NCBI GenBank assembly: GCA_022606135.1
Contig: JABYQN010000015.1
Location: 1-64,000 of the forward strand
DNA length: 64,000 nt
From: Fomes fomentarius
Taxonomy: Eukaryota; Basidiomycota; Agaricomycetes; Polyporales; Polyporaceae
Reading direction: 5' to 3'
Shown: piece by piece, positions 37,886 to 48,908 of the stretch
Position numbering within the stretch: the first letter of the stretch is position 1
Layout: every line of letters starts with the position of its first letter
Notes under the pieces: generated by a model
What the model was told of the DNA's origin: nothing
Seen by the model: the letters and a program-made list of their open reading frames with translations, nothing else
Databases searched by the model: none
Made by a program: the position numbers and the translations under genes

Positions 37886-40389
37886 ATGTGGCTTCTGCGA
37901 ACCAAGGACATAACACTCCAGTACTTTGAGTCGCCCGAGCACGTACCTCCAGACGAAGAGCTAGACGGGTGCTACAGATACGCGATTCTCTCGCACGTGT
38001 GGGGAAATGACGAGCGGAAGTTCGAGGACATCCCTCTTTTCAAGGGCGAACCTAGCCAGATCACTCGCAAAGGCCCATCCGAGAAGATTAGGAAGGCCTG
38101 CGAGGTCGCCAAGAAGCAGCATTACGAATGGATCTGGATCGATACTTGCTGCATCAACAAGTCGAGCAGTGCAGAGCTCTCCGAAGCGATCAACTCCATG
38201 TTCCGCTACTACTCCCTTGCGGGTGAATGTTTAGCGTACCTGGAGGACGTCGGAGAAGATGACGATGACGACGAGTTCAAGAAGAGCAAGTGGCATACCC
38301 GAGGATGGACCCTGCAAGAGCTCATTGCCCCCAAATACGTTAGATTCATCTCGAAGGACTGGCAGTACCTGTTTGACAAAGACGATGATGCAAAACTAGT
38401 CGAAGAAGCGACGGGAGTGCCCGTGGATGTCCTTGAGGATCCGAAACAGATGGGGAAGTTCAGCGTTGCACAGCGCATGTCGTGGGCGGCCAGACGGGTC
38501 ACTACGCGCGAGGAAGACGAGGGATACTGCCTGCTGGGAATCTTCGATATCAACATGCCGACGCTGTACGGCGAGGGCAGGAACGCGTTCCGGCGGCTGC
38601 AAGAGGAGATCATGAGACAATCCCCGGACACGACGCTCTTTGCCTGGGGACCACCCTGTACATGGGACGATCTGGTTCATCTACGAGCCAAAGATCCCGC
38701 TAGCTGCGAGGACGTCGATTATTGCGTCTTTGCAACTTCGCCTTCATCTTTTCAACAGAGCTCTCGCATTCGCTTTGTCGATCCTATCAATTACTTGGAC
38801 CAAAATCCTGACACAGTTTGTGCTATCCCTTCAAATTTCGCGTCGAGAGTGAAGCTTGCTGATGGATGCACTTCCACTTTAAATCTGAAGGTACAGCATG
38901 ACGGCTACATAACATTTACGAGCACGCCCCATGGTGTGTCGACAGAAATTCCAACAATAGAATACGAAGGGCAACTTCTAGGCCATCTGGGATGGGTCGA
39001 GGATGGAAGATTTCTCCTTCTACTTCTCCAACCGTTGCACTCCAAGAACATCCTCTACAAGGACAAGCTGTACAAAGTCGGCGGTGTACCTCTCCGGGGT
39101 GCCGGGGTATTTTTGTTCCCACACGTTGTCTATGCACCCGACGACGTAAACGACACCATGCTGCGGAAATCGGCTCCGCCAGAGTGGAGGAAGGTCTACC
39201 TAGCATACGAAGATGTGATCGCTACCATGAAGTCTGAAGATACATCGGTTTTCAAGCCCCCTACCTCAGGGCCTCCCTCGTCATCGTATCGCAACTTGCC
39301 CTTCCACATACATCCTCGACATCTACATCTACCACAGCCTCTTCATCCCTGGATGTGCACCCTCGATCGCCGTTACTCTAGACTTCCAGATGCCAACTGG
39401 ACAGGCAATCCTCCAGCAGTTCTCCGTTTTGGTGCTTGCGACGGCTACGAGCCGGGCGCCTGGTTTTATATCCACCTTGGTGTGTGTAATAGGTCCTCAT
39501 CAGGAGCAAGTGCCCAGCCTGAGCAGGTCGTACACTGGGCGCATATGGAACGCCTTATGGACTCCGCGGACCATGGCGATGAACCGATCAAGGAAGTTGA
39601 GCACGACTGCTCCAAAGATCACCTACCGAGTGGGACGCATGTCTTCCGAAGATTCGGTTGGAGGGAGTATTGGTCAGGTCGCATCGAGAGATGCGTCCGG
39701 GTGACCCTATCATTTAGGCCATTCAAAAGGTATCCAAAGCGCACCCTAGTGCTGCTACGCATCAGTGCAAGCTACGTGGCCGCAATTGACAACGACTGCG
39801 AAGTATTCTACACCAATCCCGATCCCGGGTGAGTAGTGGCCTTCGTCGTCGCGCAGAGCGCGCCTCGCACTTACTGTGTACCGAAGGGTGCGGGCCGGGT
39901 TTCCAATTATAGAACCTTCTGCGGCTTTCATAGAAGACTTCGATGACAGCGACATAGAAGACTCCGATGACAATGAGATAGAGGAGATGGAAGATCCAAA
40001 CTCCCCAAGCAGCGACACGGTCCCTGCTCAGCTGAGCGCCGCCGTCGACGAGTCCGTTGCTTCATCCTCCGCCGGGGGATCCCAAACCGAATCATCCCCT
40101 CGGGACCATCGGCAGGCAGAAGAGATGCCGCTGGGCACGAACACTCACAAGCGTCGATATGCTGAGATGACAGGCACCTTGGAGGGCACCAATGAAGACT
40201 CGGACTCTGAGGATCCTCAGTGGAAGCGGCCCAAGGCTACCATGGAGACATCACCAGAAATGACCACTCAGTAAGTACGTGTGATATAATGCACGTCGGA
40301 TGCAACCATTGACCTGAGTACCTACTAGACTACACAGCTTACACGCCGGAGAGGAGACAGAGGATTGGAGGGAACGGGAACGGTCGTGA
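37886..40389 (+). CDS. HET-domain protein with spliced acidic tail (HET 3)
   Basis: Second open HET gene. Exon 1 (37886-39828) alone would give 648 aa, ending at a TGA directly after a perfect donor (GG|gtgagt). Splicing 39829-39886 and 40271-40337 joins exons 39887-40270 and 40338-40389, giving 792 aa. The frame fits exactly and adds a 145-residue acidic tail (DSDIEDSDDNEIEEMEDP, later KRRYAEM). HET hallmarks: YAILSHVWG, YEWIWIDTCCINK, RGWTLQELIAP, TTREEDEGYCLLGIFDIN. The start at 37886 is preferred over ATG 37862 because the latter lies inside the second 5' UTR intron (37810-37877). The last exon is shared in outline with HET 4 (H-x-GEETE), which supports the splicing. The tail's function is unknown; nuclear or adaptor roles are guesses. 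Confidence 0.9.
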
Positions 40390-40395
40390 CTGAGC

Positions 40396-40485
40396 GGGAG
40401 TTTGACCTGCAGTGGGGGATTGACCAGCAGTGGCGGTCTCACCTGCTGTGGGAGTTTGGCGAGCAGGTGGTGTTTGACGCGCAGC
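40396..40485 (+). repeat. 18-bp minisatellite after HET 3
   Basis: Five degenerate 18-bp units (type gggagtttgacctgcagt) lie directly after the HET 3 stop codon. HET 2 and HET 4 lack the array, so it arose after the module duplicated. Confidence 0.75.
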
Positions 40486-40559
40486 GCGCTTTCGAGTTCA
40501 TTGCGCGGTGCGGGCGAGAAGTCAGGAGGAGTTGAGGTGACTGATGGTCCTTGCGAGCG

Positions 40560-42470
40560 TGCTGGGAGGTGCGACGGCGGAGAAGTGACATCGAGCGCGC
40601 ACATCACTCCACATCGGACAGTACGAATGGTTTTTTTTTGCAAGCGATCCCGGGTTCTGTATCTCTCGCACTGCGTTGTTCTCGGTGACGTATACTATGT
40701 ACTCGCGTCCGAGTACCGCAGCAGCCCCTCGGTCTCATTGTGTGATCCATTGTGACCCTTCCGTGCCAATATCTCATACTTCGCGATACTATACTGAGGT
40801 ACCAAATTCGTGCTGTACATGACGACGACGGTCACACTCTATTGTACGACCTATTGTAGTGGACGCGAGCCGGAGCTAGCGCAATTCGACACGATTCAAA
40901 CAACGTACAAGCACGGAAAGCGCCACGAGTGAGAGACGGCGAACGCGCTGGCCGATCCCGACACACAGAGCTTAGGTTCATCAGGAAGGAGAGATGAACT
41001 CCACTCTCAAATGCGTAGTTGGTTGTGCAAATATGAGGTGGGGATGGCGCTCGCATGAGCGATCCGAGGGGCAATTCTGAGGCTCACCGACTTCAAACAT
41101 TGAGTATCCGTGCCATGGTCCCGCCCATACAGCGTCCAATGTGCGAATAGAACTCGCTGAACGGTGCAAGAACGCTCTATGCCCGAAGTGCGGCTCATGA
41201 GCGATACGAAACCGGGCTGCGGTGTGCCGCGGGGTGTATGAAGCCTGAAATAACGTCTACTGTCCGAAGCGTATTCTTGATGTCGGGCTTCGCAGGAATT
41301 CATGCACTACCCTCAACAGTCTCGGAGAGGAGGGTGTTATATTGAAGGTACACCGATACCATGCGCCTACACCGATACCATGCCTATGTGTCCTCGCGCC
41401 GAGGCCCGTATATGGATCAATCGAGCGAGTGGCGGCTGAGGGCACATGAGACGATTCTTAGATCTCGGATGTTCGTATCCACGTATACCGCCCTGCAGCC
41501 GTCTCTGTTGGCTCCGATCGCGCTGTTCGCGCGTGCCTTGAACAGGAGCGGATGCGCTATTGTTGCGTGAGGAGATGGACTGAAAGGGCGACTCCGTAGA
41601 GTCACCTACCTTACTGATGTCGTGGGTCATCGCTCCTAGATGCCAAATTTCCGCTATGCGAGGTTTCTGAGGCTTCGTCCTCTAATATCCACGGCGGGAG
41701 GTCCGCGAACCGTTCAGGGAGAGGAAGGCGAGTCGGGGCAGTTGACACGGACTCTCGACGCGGCGGCAGCACTGATTGTCGGATAACCAGGATCAGTCAG
41801 GGCCAGCGCGAGGCTGAGTTGCGTAGAATGAAGACGACACGCACCAAACAGTGATGACTCACTGTACAGCCCAATAGAAGCGTTCGGACTTCCGGTTAGG
41901 AACGTCGTGATTCCGCGAGGGAGTCGCTGACTGATGCACGCCAAAGTTGATAAGGGCGCCGTAGTGTGCAGTCAGCACAATTATTGTACTCTGTTGCCCC
42001 CGCAGTGCGGCAAAACTTGCGAGAGAGGCCGTGGATGGCAGACAGGACGCTATCCTCTCTAGGCACGCCTGGTAATATCGTGTGGGCCACAAAATGTCCT
42101 GAACGATGTTGATGAGGATCCGTAACAGGATGACTGAGACGCCCTTGAAATGGCAGCTATGCACACAAAGGACAGACTCCAAGAAGCTGTTGTATCGTGT
42201 CCAACTAGCTGAGAGTCCGTCGCGGCAGAGAAACAAGAGGCCTCACTATGTAGTAGTGCCCCTGAGGCAAATTTTGGCCTGGTGTACCGACAAGCTGGAT
42301 AGATAGCCCTACAAGACCGTGTAGCGGAAAGCACACCAGACAGTGACCAGACGTAGCATGACCGTCTAAGTGCTCGTATTACCAACGGGACGACCGTACA
42401 GCAGTACTCATCAGTGTCCATGTCCCACAACAATCCAGGCGGGCCTCTAAATGTCCGCCTCAAGACTGGT
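40560..42470. repeat. R1 repeat, copy b
   Basis: This is the second full-length R1 copy, in the same order and orientation as copy a: 'aatatctcatacttcgcgat' near 40770, the minus-strand peptide trace TPRGTPQPGFVSLM near 41210, 'tgccaaatttccgctatgcg' at 41640 (identical in copy a near 32940), and 'cccccgcagtgcggcaaaac' near 42000. No open gene is seen. Confidence 0.7.
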
Positions 42471-43861
42471 GACGAATCATAGCAAGTGATGGGGCTTCAT
42501 TTCTTGACCCTGCATGATGGAGCTTGCGGCCCTGAAGTAGCTACGTAAGAGAGAAGGGCTTAGGATCGCATGGAGCTGCGCCTGGAGAGGGTAGGATACT
42601 CCAGAATGAGTATACCTGGCGGCCTGAGGGTCAGTGAGGAGACCTAGCAGAGCTGAGATGAGGACAGTCTGAGACTGGTCTGAGATCGAGTCCGACGAGT
42701 CAAAAAGCGCTGTCTGACTGGCGCGCATCTTGGTATCACGTGTCATTACCTCATCTCGGGCCGAACTTGTCCTTGTCGCGCAGAGTCTTGCTTGAAGTTG
42801 CTTCTCTCACTTGCTGCCCTCGAATCACTCTCCACACATGGCAGATGGGGTGGTGTAAAGTCACCAAGAGCTGCTTTTGAAGACCTGGAGGAGAGGCTGA
42901 AGGTAAGCCCAATCGTCACCGCTGTGCAACGCGGCGTCGTCCCAGCGTCGTGCTGACCTCGACTCGAACTGAGTGATATTTCAGTTAGGATTCAATCCCT
43001 ATTCGACCTTCGCCCGCAGGAGCTCGGTCTATTCAGGACAACCATATTGTCGGTAAGTGTTCGATTCTTGTTTGTCCTGTCAAGTACCCACATGCAGTCG
43101 ATCATCAAAGGACGCATACAATCAGGCAAGGCCGCTCCTTGGTCGACCAGAGGCTGGGGCGATCGTTCAACGCGATCCCATCGGTCGCAATCGCTCTAGG
43201 TCTCCTCGTCCGTCATCGTCACACTATCTACACCGATCCTCTGTATACCGATCCTCTCTACGCCTCTCACCCTGCGTCCAGACGTGAGTTCTCTATATCC
43301 TAATCTGTCTCTCTCTTCCTTGCTTCTTGGGTCCCGTCATTCCCTTGAGTCTTTGAGGTGCGCTTGTCGGAACCGCGGGCTGTCGGATGGTGGACGATAT
43401 ATCCCATATTCCAGTGTCGAGAGAATACAACCGCACGAATGTCGCGCACTCTCCCTTTCCATCGATTTAGTCATGGCCACACGAAAGTACTTCAGCCATC
43501 GATGCCTGATGCGTATATCATTATGCAATCCGAGTTCTGCGCATATGTGCATTGCTGATGCTTCGCACGGGGATGTCTACGGCACTCGCTTATGCCTTCG
43601 TCTTTCCAATTAGACGAGCCGGTCAGATGGGCGTGTCCGGCCTGTCTACCACATGCTCAGACGAGATGGCTTGAATAGAAAACGACACGCAGCCTCGTAT
43701 GAGGTCGCACAACTGGAACACAATCATGAATAGATGCATACCGGATACCGACTCCTAGGAACAGAGGTCTCGTGAGTGGCGATTGGCCTCGTAAGAATTG
43801 TATGAATGCTCGCCGAGCCTTGACCCTTACCAGCGGTAAAGCTTACCGATGTGTACTGCAT
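42471..43861. other. Module junction 2, paralogous to 52.76-54.25 kb
   Basis: No gene is supported. Shared strings with the later junction include 'gttcgattcttgttt', 'cgcactctccctttccatcg' and 'acacaatcatgaatagat', in the same order. A minor part resembles 33.9-34.2 kb. The segment leads directly into an AKR relic, as does its paralogue. Confidence 0.5.
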
Positions 43862-44293
43862 CTGCAGTTGCCGGTGGTGTCTTCACGGGGAGGTACCACT
43901 CGCTCGAAGACAAGGTCGAGCCTGGTTCGCACTTCGACGCTGAGAAGATGCAGGGCAAGGCACGGATGCTTCCCTTCCCCCATCCTAGACCCCGCCTCTC
44001 ATCTCGAAGCCGAGTCAACCGCTGCACCCTCACAGAACTACTGCGCCCGGTACTGGAACGAGCACTACCTCGCCGCTCTCGCTAAGATCGAGTAGGTCGC
44101 CAAGAAGCACGACTTGACGCTCGTCGAGATCGCTCTCCGCTGTACCTCGCACCATAGGCTCCTCAAATGCGAGTGCGGAGATTCAGTCCACATCGGCGCA
44201 TCGAGCCTCAAGCACATCGAGCAAGTGCATGTGTTGGTTCGCTGTATTGCTGGGTGAGCTCTAGAAGTGGTCAAGGTCATCGACGAGGCCTGA
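43862..44293 (+). pseudogene. AKR7 relic in the HET region, copy A
   Basis: This starts at an old intron acceptor (ctgcag) and matches exon 9 (AGGVFTGRYHSLEDKVEPG), exon 10 (RYWNEHYLAALAKIE, then a stop at 44093, then VAKKHDLTLVEIALR) and a short piece of exon 12 (VVKVIDEA, then a stop). Exons 1-8 and 11 are missing. It is closest to the relic at 54251. Confidence 0.88.
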
Positions 44294-44324
44294 GAGGACT
44301 CTTTCCGGCCTTTGTGCTTCCCGC

Positions 44325-44717
44325 ATGCTCTCCGTAGAAGCAACGCAGACGAACTCCGCACCGACCCACAATTATCGTCGTACAACGTCCGCCGCCTGCG
44401 CCGTTCGGAACTTCAACGATCGCGCGACGTCCGCCGGTCGCCTGTCTCGAACGCGGTCCGACATTGCGGCCAGCAAGATACGCCGTGGTCCACAAGCGAG
44501 AGACGTCGACCTCCCAGCGCACGACCGGTCGACGAACGCAAATCTACGAGTCGACGGTCTCTGGCCGTACACGTTCGGATATCCATCGACGGACAACGAC
44601 GTCCGCGACATCATTGCAATCATGCGCAAACTCGGTCAGACACTTTGGATCGTATCCACCGTTCACCGCCGGTCAGTGCGAGCCCGAGTGATGCCACGTA
44701 CCTGTCCGAGTCCGTGA
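44325..44717 (+). other. Unrecognised open frame of 130 codons
   Basis: A plus-strand frame stays open from an ATG. It is more GC-rich than its surroundings and contains DVRDIIAIMRKLGQTLW, which looks like an amphipathic helix of a real protein. A second frame (SASPSDATYLSES) continues nearby, so one intron or a frameshift is possible, but I could not find splice sites that fit. It has no counterpart in the paralogous junction at 54 kb. It could be a gene fragment or chance. Confidence 0.25.
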
Positions 44718-44879
44718 TCACGATTCTCCGCGCTCGTTCTAGCGTTGTGAAAGCATCGTGCACGCGGGACGTGCTCTCGACTGTGCGGGTCTGGCCGACG
44801 GACGAGTAAGGACTCGCAGTTAGTGAGTGCGCAAGTTTATGTGGTTCGGCAAAACTCACTTACTTCCCCCCCTCGCCGA

Positions 44880-45643
44880 TATATTGGGTCGCGTATCCGT
44901 AACATTCTCATTGGCATGCTATTTGTTCTCTTCGCCTCGCAGTGCGCGACCAGTACAACCTCCACGGCGCCGTGTCATATTTGGTGCGTCTCGCGTTCTC
45001 CTTCCTGGCTGCGCCTTTCTGTACACGCCAGCCTCCTGCTCATGTCCTTGTCTCTGCCCCCGACTATCCATCTGGACGAGGTCACACCTGAGCCAATCGA
45101 CTCCTTGCGACTGCGACCCTCACTTAAGTGTGTTTCACTCATATCGTTCAAGTTCCTTCCTCCGCAGCAACCAGAGTGATGCTCGTCGTGTTCCTACTCT
45201 TGCTCGCCTCGCACGTCACTGTCACGCTCATCGCCCCGCTCTTCACCTTCCTTGTCGCCCTCATCACGCCCATCGCCTCCACATCGCGCTCAATTGATGC
45301 CTTCGTCAAGCATGAGTTCGGAAAGCTGAGCACCATGGCGTCCACCATCGTGAGCACCTCTCATTTTGTCATCTTCCCTTCCTTGCAGCGCTCCGTTGCC
45401 ATTACAGACATGTCGCACTACGTATGACCGTTGGAAGCTTTGTTCAGCAGTCGACCGTCGCAGGCATACGACCGTATGGCGTATGCACTCCGTTTCGCGC
45501 ACGGAGGGCAGTCTCAAATGCCCAGTGCCCAAGCCGGCTGTGCATTAACTAATGTTTCTATCGTCAAACATTCCTCCATTTCTGGGTGCGGCACGAGCTA
45601 CTCGTATCCGTGGAAAACCCACGTTCAACGGAACTGCGGCTGA
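44880..45643 (+). pseudogene. PalI-like gene relic 4 with left flank
   Basis: The left flank (44940-45120) matches those before relics 2 and 3. The exon 4 remnant starts after an acceptor at 45167 and reads VMLVVFLLLLASHVTVTLIA, then KHEFGKLSTMAST. A shortened intron remnant follows, and the exon 5 tail (GTSYSYPWKTHVQRNCG, stop at 45641). The long intron has been cut to about 200 bp. Exons 1-3 are absent. Confidence 0.8.
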
Positions 45644-45709
45644 TAACAACTGTCCAGAAGCGTCCAGAAGCATCCACCATGCTTCGGCGATGCTGCAATC
45701 TATGAGCTT

Positions 45710-46000
45710 ATAGGACAGATTGTGAGCACGAGAATGACTCCTAGTGGAACGTCTGTTACCACTGCTCCGTATTCGAACTACATGTATTTGTTCCTTGTGG
45801 ATATCGCAGCCACAAAGCGATGTTGTCCGACCGAACCATCCTCTGGACACGGTTGGTAATGACGTGCGCGGTCAGTTGTCAGCGACACCGATATCGATAC
45901 AGGAGACGTATTTCTTGGACAGAGACACCAAATTGTAGCAATGGAACGGTGAGTGCAGCGACCCACACTACGCCCTCTGTGTCTGAGTGCTCCGAGTCGA
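45710..46000 (+). repeat. Spacer block J, copy 3 (upstream of HET 4)
   Basis: Homologous to 28430-28763 and 37010-37370, leading into the HET 4 promoter with its weak TATA string near 46185 and the conserved 5' UTR intron 46253-46315. Confidence 0.6.
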
Positions 46001-46371
46001 GCCACAAAAGTGTCATGGATGGAAGCAGCTCAGGCATATCGTTTGCGTTTGCGATAGATAGATGCGTGCCCGTTGAGTGTCCGCCTGGCGGCGTCAGAAT
46101 CTGCCACGCTGGGGTTGCGACTTCGAATTCTTTAAGGTTTCGATGCGCTGTATTAGTCGACACTGCCAAGGCACGCGGTAATTAGTATATAGAATCGGGA
46201 CCGCTGTTCAGCTAGCTCCCTCCATTCTCACTCCGCCGTTTCGTCCCCCACGGTGAGTTTGTCGCTAGACCTCTACAGGCCAACGTCCGTTGTGTCTGAC
46301 ATCGCTCATACCTAGTACTCGCGGTCTCTACGATACCGGCATGCCTCATGTCGGACATTGCAGCGTTCACC

Positions 46372-47130
46372 ATGTGGCCACTGCGAACCAAGGACGCAAG
46401 ACTCAAGTACTTTGTCTCGCCCGAACACGTCCGAGACCGGCACGGCGGCGGATACGCGATTCTCTCGCACGTGTGGGGAGATGAACGAGCAGACGTTCCA
46501 GGAGATCCAGGCACTTCCTGACAAGTGCGCTCCTGGCCAGACCCCCCTCGGGACATCGCATCCGAGAAGATTAGGCAGGCCTACAAACTCGCTAAAAAAC
46601 GCGGATACGAATGGATCTGGATCGATACCTGCTGCATCGACTCCGAGGCGATTGACTGCATGTTCCGCTACTACTCCCTTGCGCGCCGTTGTTTTGCGTA
46701 TCGGGTGGACGTATCGTACTATGGCCACCCGGCTCCGCTCCCCGAGGACGAGTTCAAGAAGAGCAAGCGGCATACTCGAGGATGGACGCTGCAAGAGCTC
46801 ATCGCCCCAAAAGATGTTGCTTTTGTATCGAAGTCCTGGCATCTCTTGGGTGTCAAACGCAAAAGGTGGAACTGGAGAATGGCCAACCTATGCATGTTAG
46901 TCGAAGAAGCCACGGGTGTGCCAGTGGATGTCCTTCAGGATCCGATGCCCAAGGCTATCGTGGAGACATGCACAGAAAGTACCATTGCGTAAGTACCTGT
47001 GAAATGCTCGTCGGATACAGTGATTGACCCAAGATTACCTACTACTAGACAATCATGATGCAGCTGGCACGTTGGAGAGGAGACGGAAGGAGATGGTTGT
47101 GACTGGAAGCAGAACGCACGCACTGGATAA
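46372..47130 (+). pseudogene. HET-domain deletion derivative (HET 4)
   Basis: The ATG-TGG start and AILSHVWG are present. Extra bases near 46484-46490 (+1) and 46545-46551 (+2) put the stretch between them out of frame and create a stop at 46519; after them the original frame returns. That frame runs open through YEWIWIDTCCID, RGWTLQELIAP and VEEATGVPVDVLQDP. There an internal deletion of about 1.8 kb joins it straight to the end of the acidic tail (PKAIVETCTES, against PKATMETSPEM in HET 3). The last intron and exon (ending near 47130) are kept. It is broken as it stands, and nothing shows it is translated. Confidence 0.9.
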
Positions 47131-47249
47131 GCAGCGAGATGCACACGCGAAGAAGTGACGTTACGTACGTTCATTCATTGTGATCGAACGGACTATGTGT
47201 ACCCTGACAATTGATCCAGCGAGCGGTAGCTTTTGCGAGACGACCCGGT

Positions 47250-48908
47250 TTCTCTATCTCTCGCTTCCGTGCCAATGATCTCTCGTACTTCGCGATACTG
47301 TACTTAAAAATCGAACTCGTGTTCTACATGGCAACTATGATCACACTAGATCGTAACACACACACGCTCCTCTGCGTGCTATGGTGGTGGTCGCAAGCCA
47401 CAGTTCAGCGCCGCTAGCGGGATTCGACACAGTGCCAACGACGTGCATCCGACCGAAAAGCCACGAGTTGCAAGACTGCAAAACGCGCTGGCCCATCCCG
47501 ACGCGCCGAGCGTAGGCGTAGAATCATTGGAATTGGAGAGGAGAGAATAAGTCCACGGAAGCACTGATCGCTCCAAGGCGTAGTCGGTCGTGCGGACATG
47601 AAGTTTTCTAGGCTCGTCGGCTTTGATGAACGAGTCCCCGCGCCGTGTTTCCGCCCATCGCAGCGTACAGAATGTGGAACGGAACTTGCAACGCCCGATA
47701 CGGGGCGCGTGGGTCCTCATGAGCGATACGCAACCGAGGCCGCGGTGTGCCAGAGTGTATGAAGTACGAGACGAAGTCCACCGTCCGATGCGTCTTGATG
47801 CTCGCATTCCGGGTGTCGCGGGACGTCATCAACGGCCTCGGGGAGAACGGCGGACCTACCACATGGTAGTCAAAGTGCGCTGAAGCTGTGCGCGTGCTTC
47901 CTCACGATGAGGCCCACATATCGACTATACGGGAGAGCGGCGGCTAAGGGTGAAGGCAACGATTCTTGAATCTCGAGTGCTCCTGTCCATGTATACCGCC
48001 CTGCAGCTGTCTCTGCTGGCTCCAGTCGTGCTGATCTCGCGTGCATTGAAGAGAACGCGGATGCGCTATTACCGCGTGAGGCGGTGGACCGGAAGCGCAA
48101 CTCCGTGGAGGCGCATACCTTCCTGCCGTCGTGAGTCGCTGCTCCGAGATGCCGCAATTCCGCTATGCGAAGTATCCGAGAATTCATCCCCCAAGCTTCG
48201 CGTTGAAAATTGTCTGTAGTCTGCGCCGTTCGGGACGAGGAAAGTGAGTCGGGGCTGATGATACGGAATCTGGACGCGGCAGGAGAACTGGATGGTGGAT
48301 AATCAGGGTCAGTCAAGGCAAGCGCGAGGCTCAGATGCGTAGAGTGAAGACATCACATCCTGAACGATAGGGCGTTCAAAAGTGTGATGATGATATGGTC
48401 ACTAACTAAAGGACCGGTCGCTGACTGGATGTACCACGAAGTTGATAAGGGCGCAATGTGCAGTCTTCACACTGATTGTGCCCCTGTTGTCTCCGCAGTG
48501 CGGCAAAGCGTGCGAGCGAGAGCGTGGAGGGTAGGCAGAGGACGATCCTGTCTAAGCACGTCTGGTAATATCGTGACGATCATAAAAGGTCCTGAGCGAT
48601 GTTGAGATTATTCAGTGACCGTAATGGCAGAGGTGCCATACACCGATGCCTACGACGCCCTAGCTTCCTTACCGTATCCACCTAGATGAGATTCAAATGC
48701 GGCAGAAAAACCAGGTACTGACCATGTAGTAGTGTGCTAGTGAGACATTGGCCGGGTGTGCTGATAATCGGATTATACGGCCTTACTAGACCGTGCAGCA
48801 GAAGGCGAATGCAGACAGCAGCCAGACAAAGTGTTGACCGCCTGAGAGGTCCACAGTGCTCGTGTTGTCAACGCGACTGCTGTATCTCAGTACTCACCAG
48901 TGTCCGTG
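47250..48908. repeat. R1 repeat, copy c, left part
   Basis: This is the third R1 copy. It runs from 'ctctcgtacttcgcgatact' near 47280 to the transposon insertion site and resumes at 52628 after the transposon. Minus-strand traces FIHSGTPRPRLRIAHEDP and LALCRIPLAALN match other copies. Confidence 0.7.
48900..48908. repeat. 9-bp target site duplication, left
   Basis: GTGTCCGTG, repeated exactly at 52619-52627 on the other side of the transposon. The empty site can be read in R1 copy a as 'caccagtgtccgtgtccctc'. Confidence 0.92.
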
